Origin: Mycobacterium sp. PO1
Lineage (GTDB): Bacteria; Actinomycetota; Actinomycetes; Mycobacteriales; Mycobacteriaceae
Direction: 5' to 3'
DNA: 50,247 nt
Assembly (NCBI RefSeq): GCF_017312405.1
Contig: NZ_BLTG01000087.1
Location: 1 to 50,247, forward strand
The number at the start of each line of letters is the position of its first letter. Positions within the stretch are counted from its first letter, which is position 1. A model generated the notes under the pieces. It did not search any database, was not told where the DNA came from, and saw only the letters and a program-made list of their open reading frames with translations. Shown piece by piece: positions 34,273 through 44,138 of the stretch. The position numbers and the translations under genes were made by a program.

Positions 34273-35765
34273 CCCGGGTCGCCGTACTCGTCGAACCAGT
34301 ACGCGAGCCGTCCCCGACGGCTCACTGCGCGCAGGCGGCGTTCGGCCAGTTCCCGGGTCGCGGTCGTCGTCACGATCATCAGCTCATCACCGACCTGCAG
34401 TCGGGTGATCGGCTCCGGAACGAACGACCGACCCGCACGGATGATCAGCGTGATGACGCTGGGATCGGGCAGTTGCAGCTCGAGCACCGTGACGTTGTGC
34501 AACCGCGACCCCGGCGCCAACGTCATCGTCAGCAACTCGGCACCCAACACGTCCAGCGGCGCCGCGTCGACCTGGATCTCCCGGGTGGTGTCCCGGGTCA
34601 CCAGGCGCAGCCGCTCGGCGACGAACCTCAGGCTCGGCCCCTGCACCAACGTGAACACCACCACCAGGATGAACACGATGTTGAGCAGCCGACCGCTGCC
34701 GGGCACGCCTTCGACGATCGGATACGTCGCCAGCACGATGGGCACCGCGCCGCGCAGCCCGGCCCAGGACAGGAAGGCCTGCTCACGCAACGGCACCCGG
34801 AAACCGGTGAGCGACACGATGACCGACACCGGGCGGGCGACCAGCAGCAGCACCAGGCCGGCCACGATCGCCGGCACGAGATCATCGACCAGCTGAGACG
34901 GCGTCACCAGCAGCCCGAGCAGCACGAACAACCCGATCTGGGCCAGCCACCCGGACCCCTCCGCGAACGACTTCGTCGCCGACCGGTGCGGTAGCCCCGA
35001 GTTGGCCAGCACCACGCTGGCCAGATACGCCGCGACGAAGGCACTGGCCTCGGCCGCCCCACCCGCCGCGAACGCCAGCATGCCCCACCCGAACGTCGCC
35101 AGCGGGTACAGCCCGGCGGCGGGCAGCGCGATGCGCCGCAGCAGCATCGCGCCCAGGAACCCGCAGGCCAGACCGATCAGAATGCCCGTCCCCAGCTGGT
35201 AGACAAGGGTCGCCGCGATCCGGACCGGGTCGAGCTCCAGCGGGACCGCGCTGAACAACAGCACCAGGATGACCGCAGGCGCGTCGTTGAAGCCCGATTC
35301 GGCCTCCAGCAGACCGCCGAGGCGCCGGGGCAGCGGAACCACCCGCAGCACCGAGAACACCGCGGCGGCGTCGGTGCTCGACACGATCGCCCCCATCAGC
35401 AACGCCAACTGCCAGTCGATGCCGAGCAGCAGATGCACGCAGGTCGCCGTGACCACGGCGCTGACCCCGACTCCGACCGTCGCCAACACACCGGCCGGCG
35501 CCAGCACCTTGCGCACATCGCTGAACCGCGTCGTCAGACCACCCTCGACGAGAATGATGCCCAGCGCCGCGGTGCCGAGATTCTGCGCGAGCTGGGCGTC
35601 GTCGAAGCTCAACCCGATGCCGTCCTCGCCGACGAACACGCCGACGCCGAGGAACAGCAGCAGACTGGGCAGACCCAGACCGGTGGCCAGCCGGGTGGCG
35701 ATGATGCTGGCCAGCAGCACGAGGCCACCGACGAACAGCGCCACGTACAACTGATGCAGGCTCAC
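34269..35765 (-). CDS. CPA1-type potassium/proton antiporter with RCK C-domain
   Basis: A 498-residue antiporter of the NhaP2/CvrA class. There are about 12 hydrophobic helices, with FNDAPAVILVLLF as the typical acidic transport segment (near residues 160-170). From about residue 405 a TrkA-C/RCK-like domain follows. It exchanges K+ or Na+ for protons, giving pH and volume control. The start is GTG at 35765, with GAGGA six bases upstream. A TrkA-type RCK protein is divergent, 76 bases away, and may modulate it. Confidence 0.92.
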   Translation of the reverse strand: MSLHQLYVALFVGGLVLLASIIATRLATGLGLPSLLLFLGVGVFVGEDGIGLSFDDAQLAQNLGTAALGIILVEGGLTTRFSDVRKVLAPAGVLATVGVGVSAVVTATCVHLLLGIDWQLALLMGAIVSSTDAAAVFSVLRVVPLPRRLGGLLEAESGFNDAPAVILVLLFSAVPLELDPVRIAATLVYQLGTGILIGLACGFLGAMLLRRIALPAAGLYPLATFGWGMLAFAAGGAAEASAFVAAYLASVVLANSGLPHRSATKSFAEGSGWLAQIGLFVLLGLLVTPSQLVDDLVPAIVAGLVLLLVARPVSVIVSLTGFRVPLREQAFLSWAGLRGAVPIVLATYPIVEGVPGSGRLLNIVFILVVVFTLVQGPSLRFVAERLRLVTRDTTREIQVDAAPLDVLGAELLTMTLAPGSRLHNVTVLELQLPDPSVITLIIRAGRSFVPEPITRLQVGDELMIVTTTATRELAERRLRAVSRRGRLAYWFDEYGDPG

Positions 35766-35841
35766 TGAAAATCCTCGTTCACAATTGCGTGGCGCGCGGA
35801 GAAACTCGCGGACAGTATTTCAGGGCCGAAAGGAGCCAGCC

Positions 35842-36537
35842 ATGCGGATAGCGGTTGCCGGAGCCGGCGCGGTCGGCCGTTCGGTGGCTGCGGAGCTGGT
35901 CGACAACGGCCACAAGGTGCTGTTGATCGAGCGGGAGTTCACCCGGTACGTGCCTGCCCGGGTGCCCGGGGCCGACTGGTTCCTGGCCGACGCGTGCGAA
36001 CTGTCGTCGCTGGAGGAGGCGCAGCTGCAGAGTTGCGATGTCGCGATCGCCGCGACCGGTGACGACAAGGCCAATCTCGCCATGGCGCTGCTGGCCAAGG
36101 GCGAGTTCGGCGTGGGCCGGATGGTGGCGCGCATCAACGACGCCCGCAACGAGTGGCTGTTCACCGAGGCGTGGGGGGTGGATGTCGCGGTGTCCACGCC
36201 GCTGGCGATGGTCGCCGCCGTGGAGGGCGCGATCGACGTCGGCCGCCTGGTCCGGCTGATGGGCCTGGGCGGGGTCTCACCCACCCGGGTCGGCCCGGCC
36301 AACATCGCCAAGTTCACGCTGCCGGCTCAGAGCCGACTGGTGGGCCGCCAGGTCCGCACGCTGCCCATGCCCGCGGACAGCGTCCTGGTGGCGCTGCTGC
36401 GCGGCAAGCATCTGATCGTCGCGCAGCACAGCGAGGTGTTGCGCGCCGGCGACGAGCTGTTGTTCGTCGCCGCAGCGGGGGTCGAGGAGAAGATCTCGGC
36501 CATGGTGCAGGGGGCACCGACCGTCAGCGATCGCTGA
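35842..36537 (+). CDS. TrkA-type RCK protein (potassium channel/transporter regulator)
   Basis: A 231-residue protein. The N-terminal NAD-binding Rossmann motif is GAGAVGRS near residue 7, with VLLIERE next; the C-terminal half is a TrkA-C domain (ANIAKFTLPAQSRLVGRQV). Such proteins gate or regulate Trk/Ktr-type potassium uptake or CPA antiporters. The ATG at 35842 has AAAGGAG seven bases before it. No Trk membrane subunit is adjacent, so it may serve the divergent antiporter. Confidence 0.92.
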   Translation: MRIAVAGAGAVGRSVAAELVDNGHKVLLIEREFTRYVPARVPGADWFLADACELSSLEEAQLQSCDVAIAATGDDKANLAMALLAKGEFGVGRMVARINDARNEWLFTEAWGVDVAVSTPLAMVAAVEGAIDVGRLVRLMGLGGVSPTRVGPANIAKFTLPAQSRLVGRQVRTLPMPADSVLVALLRGKHLIVAQHSEVLRAGDELLFVAAAGVEEKISAMVQGAPTVSDR

Positions 36538-36614
36538 CAAATGGACGAAACCGGCGCTCACGTAGACTGATCGCACCAGTTCACCGGTCCCCCGCCCCCG
36601 AATCCCCGGAGTCC

Positions 36615-39476
36615 ATGCTCGCGATACTGCTCGCCCACGCGGCTGCCGCCGTGGTGGCACCGGCGCTCGTACGCCGGTGGGACCGACGGGCGTTCCCCGT
36701 GCTCGCGCTCGTCCCGGCCGGCTCGCTGACATGGGTCGCGACGAACTGGCCCTCCGACGGGTATCAGGCCCGCGTCGACGTGCCGTGGGTGCCCGAACTG
36801 TCGATGGACATCGCGTTGCGGTTCGACCCGCTCGCCGCGGTGATGAGCGTGATCGTGCTGGGCGTCGGCGCGCTGGTGTTGCTGTACTGCACCGAGTACT
36901 TCCACCACCACGACGGCCGCCGGGAGGACCGGCTGCCCAGTTTCGCCGCCCAGCTGGTGGCCTTCGCGGGCGCGATGTTCGGCCTCGTCACCGCCGACAA
37001 CATGCTGCTGCTCTACGTGTTCTGGGAGCTGACGACGGTGTTGTCGTTCCTGCTCGTGGGCCACTACGCCGAGCGCGCGACCAGCCGCCGCGCCGCCATG
37101 CAGGCGCTGCTGGTCACCACTGCCGGCGGGCTGTCGATGCTGGTCGGCATCATCGTGCTGGGCACCGCGTCCGGCACCTACCTGCTCTCCGAACTGGTGG
37201 CTGCACCGCCCACCGGCGTCGCGGTCAACGTCGCGCTCGCGCTGGTGCTGATCGGCGCGATCAGCAAGTCGGCGCTGGTGCCGCTGCACTTCTGGCTGCC
37301 CGGCGCCATGGCGGCACCCACCCCGGTCAGCGCCTACCTGCATGCGGCGGCGATGGTGAAAGCCGGTGTGTACCTGGTGGCCCGGCTGACTCCGGGGTTC
37401 GCCGACGCCCCGCCGTGGCGGCCCACGGTGGTGGTCCTCGGTTCGCTGACGCTGCTCATCGCCGGATGGCGGGCGCTGCGCGAATACGATCTGAAGCTCG
37501 TCCTGGCCTACGGGACGGTCAGCCAGCTCGGGATGATCACCGTGATGGTCGGCACCGGCGGCGGCAACATGATGCTGGCCGGGCTGGCGCTGTTGTGCGC
37601 CCACGCGATGTTCAAGGCCACGCTGTTCATGGTGGTCGGTGCCATCGACCACGCCACCGGGACACGCGACATCCGCGAGCTCGCCTGGCTGGGCGCCCGA
37701 AGCCCGGCGCTGCTGGTCATCGCGGCCGCCGCGGCCGCCAGCATGGCCGGGCTGCCACCGTTCTTCGGCTTCGTCGCCAAGGAAGCCGACTTCGAGACGC
37801 TGCTGCACAGCCCGCAGCTCGGCGGCAGCGCGCCGTTCGTGCTCGCTGCGATCGTGCTCGGTTCGACGTTCACGTTCATGTACAGCCTGCGCGTGGTGTG
37901 GGGAGGCTTCGCCCGCAAGGGACAACCCGAGCCGTCACCGTTGGTGGCCCGGATGCATCAGCCGTCGGTGGTGTTCTTGGCGTCGCCGGCCGTGCTGGCC
38001 ACCGCCGGCCTGCTGTTCGGGGTGTTCCCGTCCCCCGTCGACAGCGCGCTGAGCTCCTACGCCCGCACCCTGCCTGGCGGCGTCGACTACTACCTGGCGC
38101 TCTGGCACGGCTTCGGTCTGCCGGTGGTGCTGTCGGCGGTGGTGATCGGCGTCGGCACGGCGGCGTTCTTCGGACGCCGCCGGCTACCGCGGCTGCGCAG
38201 CCGCTGGCTGTCACTGGGCGACGCTGACGAACGCTACGACGCGGTGGTGCGTGCCGCCGACCGCCTCTCGCTGCGGGCAACCGGGGTGACGCAACGCGGC
38301 TCGATCCCGGCGATCCAGGCCACCGTCATGGCCACGCTGGTGCTGCTGCCGCTGGCCATGCTGGCGTGGGGAGCGCGGGACCGCGTCGAGCTCCGTCCGT
38401 GGGATTCGCCGCTGCAGGCGGTGATCGGCGTGCTGATCATCGCCGCGGCGCTGGGCGCGACCGTCACCCGCAACCGGCTGGCCGTGGTGCTGCTGATCAG
38501 CCTGACCGGCTACGGCACGGGCGTGGTGTTCGCGCTCCACGGCGCCCCGGACCTGGCGCTGACGCAGTTCCTGGTCGAGACGGTCCTGCTGGTGGTGTTC
38601 GTGCTGGTGCTGCGGACACTGCCCGCCGAGACCAGCGCCGCGACGGTCAAGAGGCTGTGGTTGCCGCGCGCGGCATTGGCGGTGGCGGTGGGCGCGACGG
38701 TGACGACGGTCGCGGCGTTCGCCATGGCTGCCCGCGACGCCGTCTCGGTCGCCACACTGCTGCCCGATGCGGCCTACTACCGCGGAAACGGCTCGAACGC
38801 GGTGAACGTCATCCTGGTCGACATCCGCGCCTGGGACACCCTCGGCGAGGTGTGCGTGCTGCTGATCGCCGCGACCGGCGTGGCCTCGATGGTGTTCCGG
38901 CACCGCCGGTTCGGCGCCGCACCCCGGGTTCCGGGTGACCGCAGAACCGAGCACGCCCCGCGCCCCTCGCCGGTCATCCTGCTGCGCGGCAACGTCTTCC
39001 GCGATCCCGCGGAACGGTCCCTGGTTCTCGAGGTCGCCACCCGCATGGTGTTCCCGCTGATCATGGCGCTGTCGCTGTACTTCTTCTTCACCGGCCACAA
39101 CACCCCGGGCGGCGGTTTCGCCGGCGGGCTCACCGCGGGGTTGGCGTTGTCACTGCGCTATCTGGCCGGCGGTCGTTACGAGCTGGGCGAGACGCTGCCG
39201 CTGGACGCCGGCAAGGTGCTGGGCGCGGGGCTGACCCTGGCCGCGGGCACCGCCGTCGTCTCGCTGTTCCTGGGCGCGCCGGTGCTGTCGTCGGCGACCC
39301 TCGAGGCGACGCTGCCCGTGCTGGGTGATGTGAAGCTGGTGACCTCGTTGTTCTTCGACGCGGGAGTGTATTTGATCGTGGTCGGTCTGGTTCTCGACAT
39401 CCTGCGCAGCCTCGGCGCGCGGCTCGACGACGATCTCGGCAGGCAACGGCCGGTCGCGCAGGCGGAGACCGCATGA
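36615..39476 (+). CDS. mrpA: Mrp Na+/H+ antiporter subunit A with fused subunit B domain
   Basis: A 953-residue polytopic protein. The first part is NuoL-like (LVGHYAERATSRRAAMQALL, PLHFWLPGAM, and lysines in helices). It then has the MrpA-specific C-terminal section. From about residue 795 it contains MrpB-like helices (TRMVFPLIMALSLYFF, NTPGGGFAGGL). So A and B are fused, as in many actinobacteria. The complex expels Na+ in exchange for protons and supports alkaline and salt tolerance. It leads a six-gene operon with overlapping stops. Confidence 0.94.
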   Translation: MLAILLAHAAAAVVAPALVRRWDRRAFPVLALVPAGSLTWVATNWPSDGYQARVDVPWVPELSMDIALRFDPLAAVMSVIVLGVGALVLLYCTEYFHHHDGRREDRLPSFAAQLVAFAGAMFGLVTADNMLLLYVFWELTTVLSFLLVGHYAERATSRRAAMQALLVTTAGGLSMLVGIIVLGTASGTYLLSELVAAPPTGVAVNVALALVLIGAISKSALVPLHFWLPGAMAAPTPVSAYLHAAAMVKAGVYLVARLTPGFADAPPWRPTVVVLGSLTLLIAGWRALREYDLKLVLAYGTVSQLGMITVMVGTGGGNMMLAGLALLCAHAMFKATLFMVVGAIDHATGTRDIRELAWLGARSPALLVIAAAAAASMAGLPPFFGFVAKEADFETLLHSPQLGGSAPFVLAAIVLGSTFTFMYSLRVVWGGFARKGQPEPSPLVARMHQPSVVFLASPAVLATAGLLFGVFPSPVDSALSSYARTLPGGVDYYLALWHGFGLPVVLSAVVIGVGTAAFFGRRRLPRLRSRWLSLGDADERYDAVVRAADRLSLRATGVTQRGSIPAIQATVMATLVLLPLAMLAWGARDRVELRPWDSPLQAVIGVLIIAAALGATVTRNRLAVVLLISLTGYGTGVVFALHGAPDLALTQFLVETVLLVVFVLVLRTLPAETSAATVKRLWLPRAALAVAVGATVTTVAAFAMAARDAVSVATLLPDAAYYRGNGSNAVNVILVDIRAWDTLGEVCVLLIAATGVASMVFRHRRFGAAPRVPGDRRTEHAPRPSPVILLRGNVFRDPAERSLVLEVATRMVFPLIMALSLYFFFTGHNTPGGGFAGGLTAGLALSLRYLAGGRYELGETLPLDAGKVLGAGLTLAAGTAVVSLFLGAPVLSSATLEATLPVLGDVKLVTSLFFDAGVYLIVVGLVLDILRSLGARLDDDLGRQRPVAQAETA

Positions 39477-39931
39477 GCCCGTCACTGGTAGGACTCGTCG
39501 CCATCGGTGCGATGCTCAGTTGCGGTGTGTACCTGGTCCTCGACCGCAGCCTGACCCGGATGCTGTTGGGGGTGCTGCTGATCAGCAACGCCGTCAACCT
39601 GCTGCTGCTGATCACCGCCGGACCGTCCGGCAACCCGCCGGTGCGGGGACGGACCGTGCTGGGTCGCGAGATCACCGCCGACCCGCTCGCGCAGGCAATG
39701 ATCCTCACCGCGATCGTCATCACCATGGGCGTTGCGGCGTTCATGCTGGCGCTGGCCTACCGCTCCTACCAACTGACCACCGCCGAGGAGATCGGGCGCG
39801 ACCCCGAGGACGTCGCGGTGGCCGAACGCAGCGAGGACGACCACCGCGACGTGGTGACCGAGCGCCCCGCCCGCTCCCCGGGTGAGCGCGCCGATCTCGA
39901 CGAGCTCTACGACGAGGAGCACGAGACGTGA
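39473..39931 (+). CDS. mrpC: Mrp antiporter subunit C
   Basis: A 152-residue NuoK-like subunit with three helices (GLVAIGAMLSCGVYLVLDRS, then LISNAVNLLLLI, then the MILTAIVITMGVAAFMLALAY segment). The C-terminal 50 residues are charged and rich in Glu and Asp, longer than in the basic MrpC. The ATG overlaps the mrpA stop by four bases, and its stop overlaps the mrpD GTG. Confidence 0.94.
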   Translation: MSPSLVGLVAIGAMLSCGVYLVLDRSLTRMLLGVLLISNAVNLLLLITAGPSGNPPVRGRTVLGREITADPLAQAMILTAIVITMGVAAFMLALAYRSYQLTTAEEIGRDPEDVAVAERSEDDHRDVVTERPARSPGERADLDELYDEEHET

Positions 39932-41529
39932 CCGCCGCAGCGATCCTCATTCCGCTGCCGGTGCTCATCCCGATGCTGGGCGCGGCGACCACGTTGATCG
40001 CCGGCCGTAGGCCACGGGTGCAGCGGCTGATCTCGCTTGTCGCGCTGTCGGCGGTGCTGGCCGTGTCGGTCACGCTGCTCTACCTCGCCGACCGCGGCGA
40101 CACCCTGGTGGTCCAGGTCGGCGGGTGGGGACCCACGGACGACGGACTCGGCCCGCTGGGCATCTCGATGGTCGTCGACCGGCTCTCGGCGCTGATGCTC
40201 GTGGTCTCGTCGATCGTGCTGTTGACGGTGCTGCTGTTCGCGATCGGCCAGGGCATGCGTGACGGCGACGACCGCCAGCCGGTCTCGATCTTCGCGCCGA
40301 CCTACCTGGCGCTGGCGGCGGGCGTGTCCATCGCGTTCCTCGCCGGTGACCTGTTCAACCTGTTCGTCGGGTTCGAGGTGCTGCTGGCGGCCAGCTTCGT
40401 GCTGCTCACCGTCGGCGGCAACGCCGCACGGATCCGGGCCGGGGTCGTCTACGTCATGGTCTCGATGGTGTCGTCGATGATCTTCCTGACCGGCGTGGCG
40501 CTCGTCTACGCGGCGGCCGGCACGGTCAACATGGCCGAGCTCGCGATCCGCCTCGACGACGTCAGCCCGGGCACCCGCAGCGCGTTGTTCGCCGTGTTGA
40601 TGGTCGCGTTCGGCATCAAGGCCGCGGTGTTCCCGCTGTACGCGTGGCTGCCCGACTCCTATCCGACCGCACCGGCGCCGGTGACCGCCGTCTTCGCCGG
40701 CCTGCTCACCAAGGTCGGCGTGTACGCGATCATCCGGGCGCACACGCTGCTGTTCCCTGATGTCGGGCTCAACCCGGTACTGCTGGTGGCCGCGCTGGCC
40801 ACCATGCTGCTGGGCATCTTCGGCGCCATCGCCCAGAACGACATCAAGCGGTTGCTGTCGTTCACGCTGGTCAGCCACATCGGCTACATGATCTTCGGGG
40901 TGGCGCTGGCCACCAGGCTGGCCCTGTCCGGCGCGATCTTCTACGCCGCGCACCACATCATCGTGCAGACGACGCTGTTCCTGGTGGTCGGCCTGATCGA
41001 ACGACAGGGCGGCTCGGCGACACTGCGGCGCCTCGGCGGGCTGGCGGCCGCGAGCCCGCTGTTGGCGATCCTGTACCTGATCCCGGCGCTGAATCTCGGT
41101 GGCATACCCCCGTTCTCGGGCTTCATCGGCAAGGTGGCGCTGTTGGAGGCGGGCGCGGCGGACGGCGCGGTGCTGGCCTGGATGCTGGTCGGCGGCGGCG
41201 TGGTGACCAGCCTGCTCACGCTGTACGTGATGGCCCGGGTGTATGCCAAGGCGTTCTGGCGGCCGCGCGAGCAGGCCCCGGAGGGGCAGCTGGCGATGGC
41301 CGCACCCACCGCGCTGATCGCCGACGGCGGCGGGGACGTCGAGTTCAACGCGCGCGCCGACGTGGGCAGGATGCCGGCCGGGATGGTGGCACCGACCGTG
41401 GCGCTGATCGGCGTGGGGCTGGCGCTCACGGTGGCCGCCGGGCCGATCTTCGCCTACAGCGAGCGCGCCGCCGACCAGTTGCTCGACCGACCCGCCTACG
41501 TCGGCGCCGTGCTCGGAGAACCGTCGTGA
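39928..41529 (+). CDS. mrpD: Mrp antiporter subunit D
   Basis: A 533-residue NuoN-like membrane subunit. It has about 14 helices, including the transport glutamate region FVGFEVLLAASFVLL near residue 147 and the lysine segments GIKAAVFPLYAWLPDSYP and LLTKVGVYAI. It forms the ion-translocating core with MrpA. GTG start; overlaps with mrpC and mrpE. Confidence 0.95.
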   Translation: MTAAAILIPLPVLIPMLGAATTLIAGRRPRVQRLISLVALSAVLAVSVTLLYLADRGDTLVVQVGGWGPTDDGLGPLGISMVVDRLSALMLVVSSIVLLTVLLFAIGQGMRDGDDRQPVSIFAPTYLALAAGVSIAFLAGDLFNLFVGFEVLLAASFVLLTVGGNAARIRAGVVYVMVSMVSSMIFLTGVALVYAAAGTVNMAELAIRLDDVSPGTRSALFAVLMVAFGIKAAVFPLYAWLPDSYPTAPAPVTAVFAGLLTKVGVYAIIRAHTLLFPDVGLNPVLLVAALATMLLGIFGAIAQNDIKRLLSFTLVSHIGYMIFGVALATRLALSGAIFYAAHHIIVQTTLFLVVGLIERQGGSATLRRLGGLAAASPLLAILYLIPALNLGGIPPFSGFIGKVALLEAGAADGAVLAWMLVGGGVVTSLLTLYVMARVYAKAFWRPREQAPEGQLAMAAPTALIADGGGDVEFNARADVGRMPAGMVAPTVALIGVGLALTVAAGPIFAYSERAADQLLDRPAYVGAVLGEPS

Positions 41530-42062
41530 ACCGCAAGTACGGTCTGCGCATCAGCCTGGTCTGCTGGCTGACCGCGGTGTGGGTGCTGCTGTGGGGCACC
41601 CTCTCGCCGGCCAACATCCTCGGCGGGCTGGCGGTCGCGCTGCTGATCACGCTGCTGCTGCCCCTTCCGGTGGTGCCGGTGCAGGGCCGGCTGCATCCGC
41701 TGTCGCTGCTGCGCCTGCAGGGCCGCGTCATCGTCGACCTGGCGAAAGCCAGCCTCCAGATCGCCTGGCTCACCGTGAAACCCGGCCCGCCGCCGCAGAG
41801 TGCGATCGTGCGGGCGCCGCTGTCGGTGAAGTCCGACCTGACGCTGTCGCTGATCGCGTCGATCCTGACGCTGATCCCCGGCACCATGGTCGTCGACATC
41901 GACCAGGCCCGCCGCATCCTCTACGTCCACGTCCTCGACGTGCGCCCCGAACGCGCCATCGAGGACTTCTTCGCCCAGCTCGCCCATCTGGAGCAGTTGG
42001 TCATCGCCGCCTTCGAACGCGAGCACGAGTGGCGGCCGGCCGACGAGGAGGCAACCCCGTGA
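41526..42062 (+). CDS. mrpE: Mrp antiporter subunit E
   Basis: A 178-residue MrpE. Two N-terminal hydrophobic segments are followed by VDLAKASLQIAWLTVKPG and an amphipathic C-terminal domain containing LTLIPGTMVVDID and LYVHVLDV. The C-terminus extends with acidic and basic residues (EREHEWRPADEEATP). GTG start overlapping the mrpD stop; the mrpF GTG overlaps its end. Confidence 0.94.
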   Translation: MNRKYGLRISLVCWLTAVWVLLWGTLSPANILGGLAVALLITLLLPLPVVPVQGRLHPLSLLRLQGRVIVDLAKASLQIAWLTVKPGPPPQSAIVRAPLSVKSDLTLSLIASILTLIPGTMVVDIDQARRILYVHVLDVRPERAIEDFFAQLAHLEQLVIAAFEREHEWRPADEEATP

Positions 42063-42334
42063 CCGTCATCTGGACGATCAGCGCGATACTGCTGATCACG
42101 GCTGCCTCGATCACGATGTACCGGGTGCTGGCCGGGCCGAACACCATGGACCGGTTGGTGGCCAGCGACACCCTGATCGCGGTGGTGATGTGCGGCCTGG
42201 CGACCTGGGCGGCGTTCAGCCTGGACTCCACCGTCAAGTACGGCATCGTCGCCCTGTCGTTGATGAGCTTCGTCGGGTCGGTCAGCGTGGCGCGGTTCCG
42301 GGTGCCCGACAAGGAGGGGGACCCGCAGCCGTGA
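42059..42334 (+). CDS. mrpF: Mrp antiporter subunit F
   Basis: A 91-residue subunit with three helices. It contains the family-typical YRVLAGPNTMDRLVASD with the conserved Asp residues and ends in PDKEGDPQP. The GTG at 42059 overlaps the mrpE stop (GTGA). The stop overlaps the mrpG GTG. Confidence 0.93.
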   Translation: MTVIWTISAILLITAASITMYRVLAGPNTMDRLVASDTLIAVVMCGLATWAAFSLDSTVKYGIVALSLMSFVGSVSVARFRVPDKEGDPQP

Positions 42335-42669
42335 ACATCCTGGACCTGATCGGTGCACTCCTCGTCTTGGCCGGGTCGGTGCTGGCGCTGACCGCCGCCA
42401 TCGGTGTGGTGCGCTTCCCGGACTCGTTGTCCCGTATGCACGCGGCATCCAAGCCGCAGGTATTGGGCCTGCTGCTGGTGCTCGCCGGCGCGTCGCTGCG
42501 GTTGCGCGACAGCGTCGACGTCGGAGTACTCGTCCTCGCGGGACTGTTCACCGCGATCACCGCACCGGTGATCGCCATGCGCGTCAGCCAGGTGGTGTAC
42601 CGCGAAGGCACCTACCGCAAGGACCTGATGGCGATCGACGAACTGGGCGACCAACGCCCCGAAGGCTGA
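42331..42669 (+). CDS. mrpG: Mrp antiporter subunit G
   Basis: A 112-residue MrpG with three helices and the conserved GVVRFPDSLSRMHAASKPQ segment near residue 28. The GTG at 42331 overlaps the mrpF stop. Five bases later a methyltransferase gene starts and may belong to the transcript. Confidence 0.93.
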   Translation: MNILDLIGALLVLAGSVLALTAAIGVVRFPDSLSRMHAASKPQVLGLLLVLAGASLRLRDSVDVGVLVLAGLFTAITAPVIAMRVSQVVYREGTYRKDLMAIDELGDQRPEG

Positions 42670-42673
42670 CCGC

Positions 42674-43498
42674 TTGAGCGGGGCGGAAAACGGGAACCTT
42701 GCCGCCATGGTCACCACAGCGGAAAGCGGATGCGCCGACGGCCTCGACGGCGCCGCGGTGCACGCCGCGATGCTCTCGGCCGCGACCCTGCGCGCCGACG
42801 AGGACCGCTCGGCCTGCCCGCTGTTCACCGACCCGTACGCGAAGGATCTGCTGGCGGCCGCCGCCGCGCACGGGTGGACAGCTGATCGGCTCGACGACAT
42901 CCCGCCGACCGCCCTCGAGGCCTACGTCGCCTGCCGCACCCGGTGGTTCGACCAGCATTTCGTCACCGCGGGGGCGCACGGGGTCGACCAGGCCGTGATC
43001 CTGGCGGCCGGGCTGGACACCCGGGCCTGGCGGCTGCCGTGGTTGTCGAGCAGCACGCTCTACGAGGTCGACCGGCTTGCCGTGCTGGAGTTCAAGATCG
43101 CGGCATTGCACGATCGCCGCGCCGAGCGTGCGGTCACCCGCCATGTCCCGGTACCCGCCGACGTTCGCGCCGATTTCTCGGCCGCTTTGTCGAGCGCCGG
43201 CTTCGACCGTTCCGAACCGGTCGCCTGGTCGCTGGAGGGGATGCTGCCCGGCTGGTCGGCCGGGGACCGAGCCGAGGTGGTGCGCCGAGCCGTGGCGCTG
43301 AGCCGGCCGTGCAGCCGGCTTGCCGTCGAAGTCCCCGACGATGAGAGCGCCGACGTGGGCGGCTGGCTGGCCGAACGCGGCTGGGAGGTCAGCACTGTCA
43401 GCTCGACGGCTCTGCTGGACCGCTACGCCCGGTGCACGCCGGACGGCGTCGAGGATGTGTTGCCGCGGCGGACGTTCATCGAAGCCGCGCTGCTGTAG
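42674..43498 (+). CDS. SAM-dependent methyltransferase (LCMT/TIGR00027-like)
   Basis: A 274-residue methyltransferase of the family abundant in mycobacteria. The SAM motif appears as AAGLDTRAWRLPW near residue 113, with the acidic YEVDRLAVLEFK following. GAAGG lies eight bases before the TTG at 42674; an ATG at 42707 is the alternative. It is four bases after mrpG and may be cotranscribed. The substrate is unknown, and a link to the Mrp antiporter is not supported. Confidence 0.86.
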   Translation: MSGAENGNLAAMVTTAESGCADGLDGAAVHAAMLSAATLRADEDRSACPLFTDPYAKDLLAAAAAHGWTADRLDDIPPTALEAYVACRTRWFDQHFVTAGAHGVDQAVILAAGLDTRAWRLPWLSSSTLYEVDRLAVLEFKIAALHDRRAERAVTRHVPVPADVRADFSAALSSAGFDRSEPVAWSLEGMLPGWSAGDRAEVVRRAVALSRPCSRLAVEVPDDESADVGGWLAERGWEVSTVSSTALLDRYARCTPDGVEDVLPRRTFIEAALL

Positions 43499-43503
43499 CG
43501 CGC

Positions 43504-44136
43504 TCACTCCGAGAGCTGAAACTCCACCATCGCGGTCACGGTGTCGACGGCCTCGGACAGCGCCACGACCCGCTCGGCGGCGGTCGGCGCGGCCAGCACC
43601 GAGTACCTGTCGGCCTGCCCCATCGGAAGTCGGGAGGTCAACGCGTACAACCACATTGCGGCCTGCCCCGACTCGTCGGCGCCGTGCACGATGTCGCGCG
43701 CATTGACCTGTGCCCCGCGTGCGGCAGCGATGCGCTCGAACAGGGCGACCATCCGGTCCTCGATGTCGCGGATGGCCTCCACGTCGACGGCCTCACCAGG
43801 CTGATCCGGCCAGGTCTGCACCACCGCGCGCGGGTACGGATCGTCGGGCAACCACTCCACCACCCGGATTCGTTCTCCCATCACGCATTTGAGCTGGTAG
43901 AGACCGGGTCCGAGCTCGGCGTACTCGGTGATGTGGGCCAGCGCGCCGACATCACTGCGGCTGTCACCCCCACCCACCTCGCGCCCGGCGGCGATGAGGA
44001 CCACCCCGAAGGCCGGGTCGTCGGCGGTCAGGCAGGCCTGCACCATCGCGGCATACCTGGGCTCGAAGATCCGGAGCGGCAGCTCTTCGCCCGGCAGCAT
44101 CGCCACCTCGAGCGGGAACATCGGCACGGTCGGCAT
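43504..44136 (-). CDS. LON substrate-binding domain protein (Rv0434-like)
   Basis: A 210-residue protein with only the N-terminal LON domain (MPTVPMFPLEVAMLPGEELP, RIFEPRYAAMV), lacking the ATPase and protease parts. It may bind unfolded proteins or a partner enzyme; the function is unknown. The gene starts two bases after the YbdK-family ligase stop. The same arrangement is in M. tuberculosis Rv0433-Rv0434. Confidence 0.88.
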   Translation of the reverse strand: MPTVPMFPLEVAMLPGEELPLRIFEPRYAAMVQACLTADDPAFGVVLIAAGREVGGGDSRSDVGALAHITEYAELGPGLYQLKCVMGERIRVVEWLPDDPYPRAVVQTWPDQPGEAVDVEAIRDIEDRMVALFERIAAARGAQVNARDIVHGADESGQAAMWLYALTSRLPMGQADRYSVLAAPTAAERVVALSEAVDTVTAMVEFQLSE

Positions 44137-44138
44137 GC

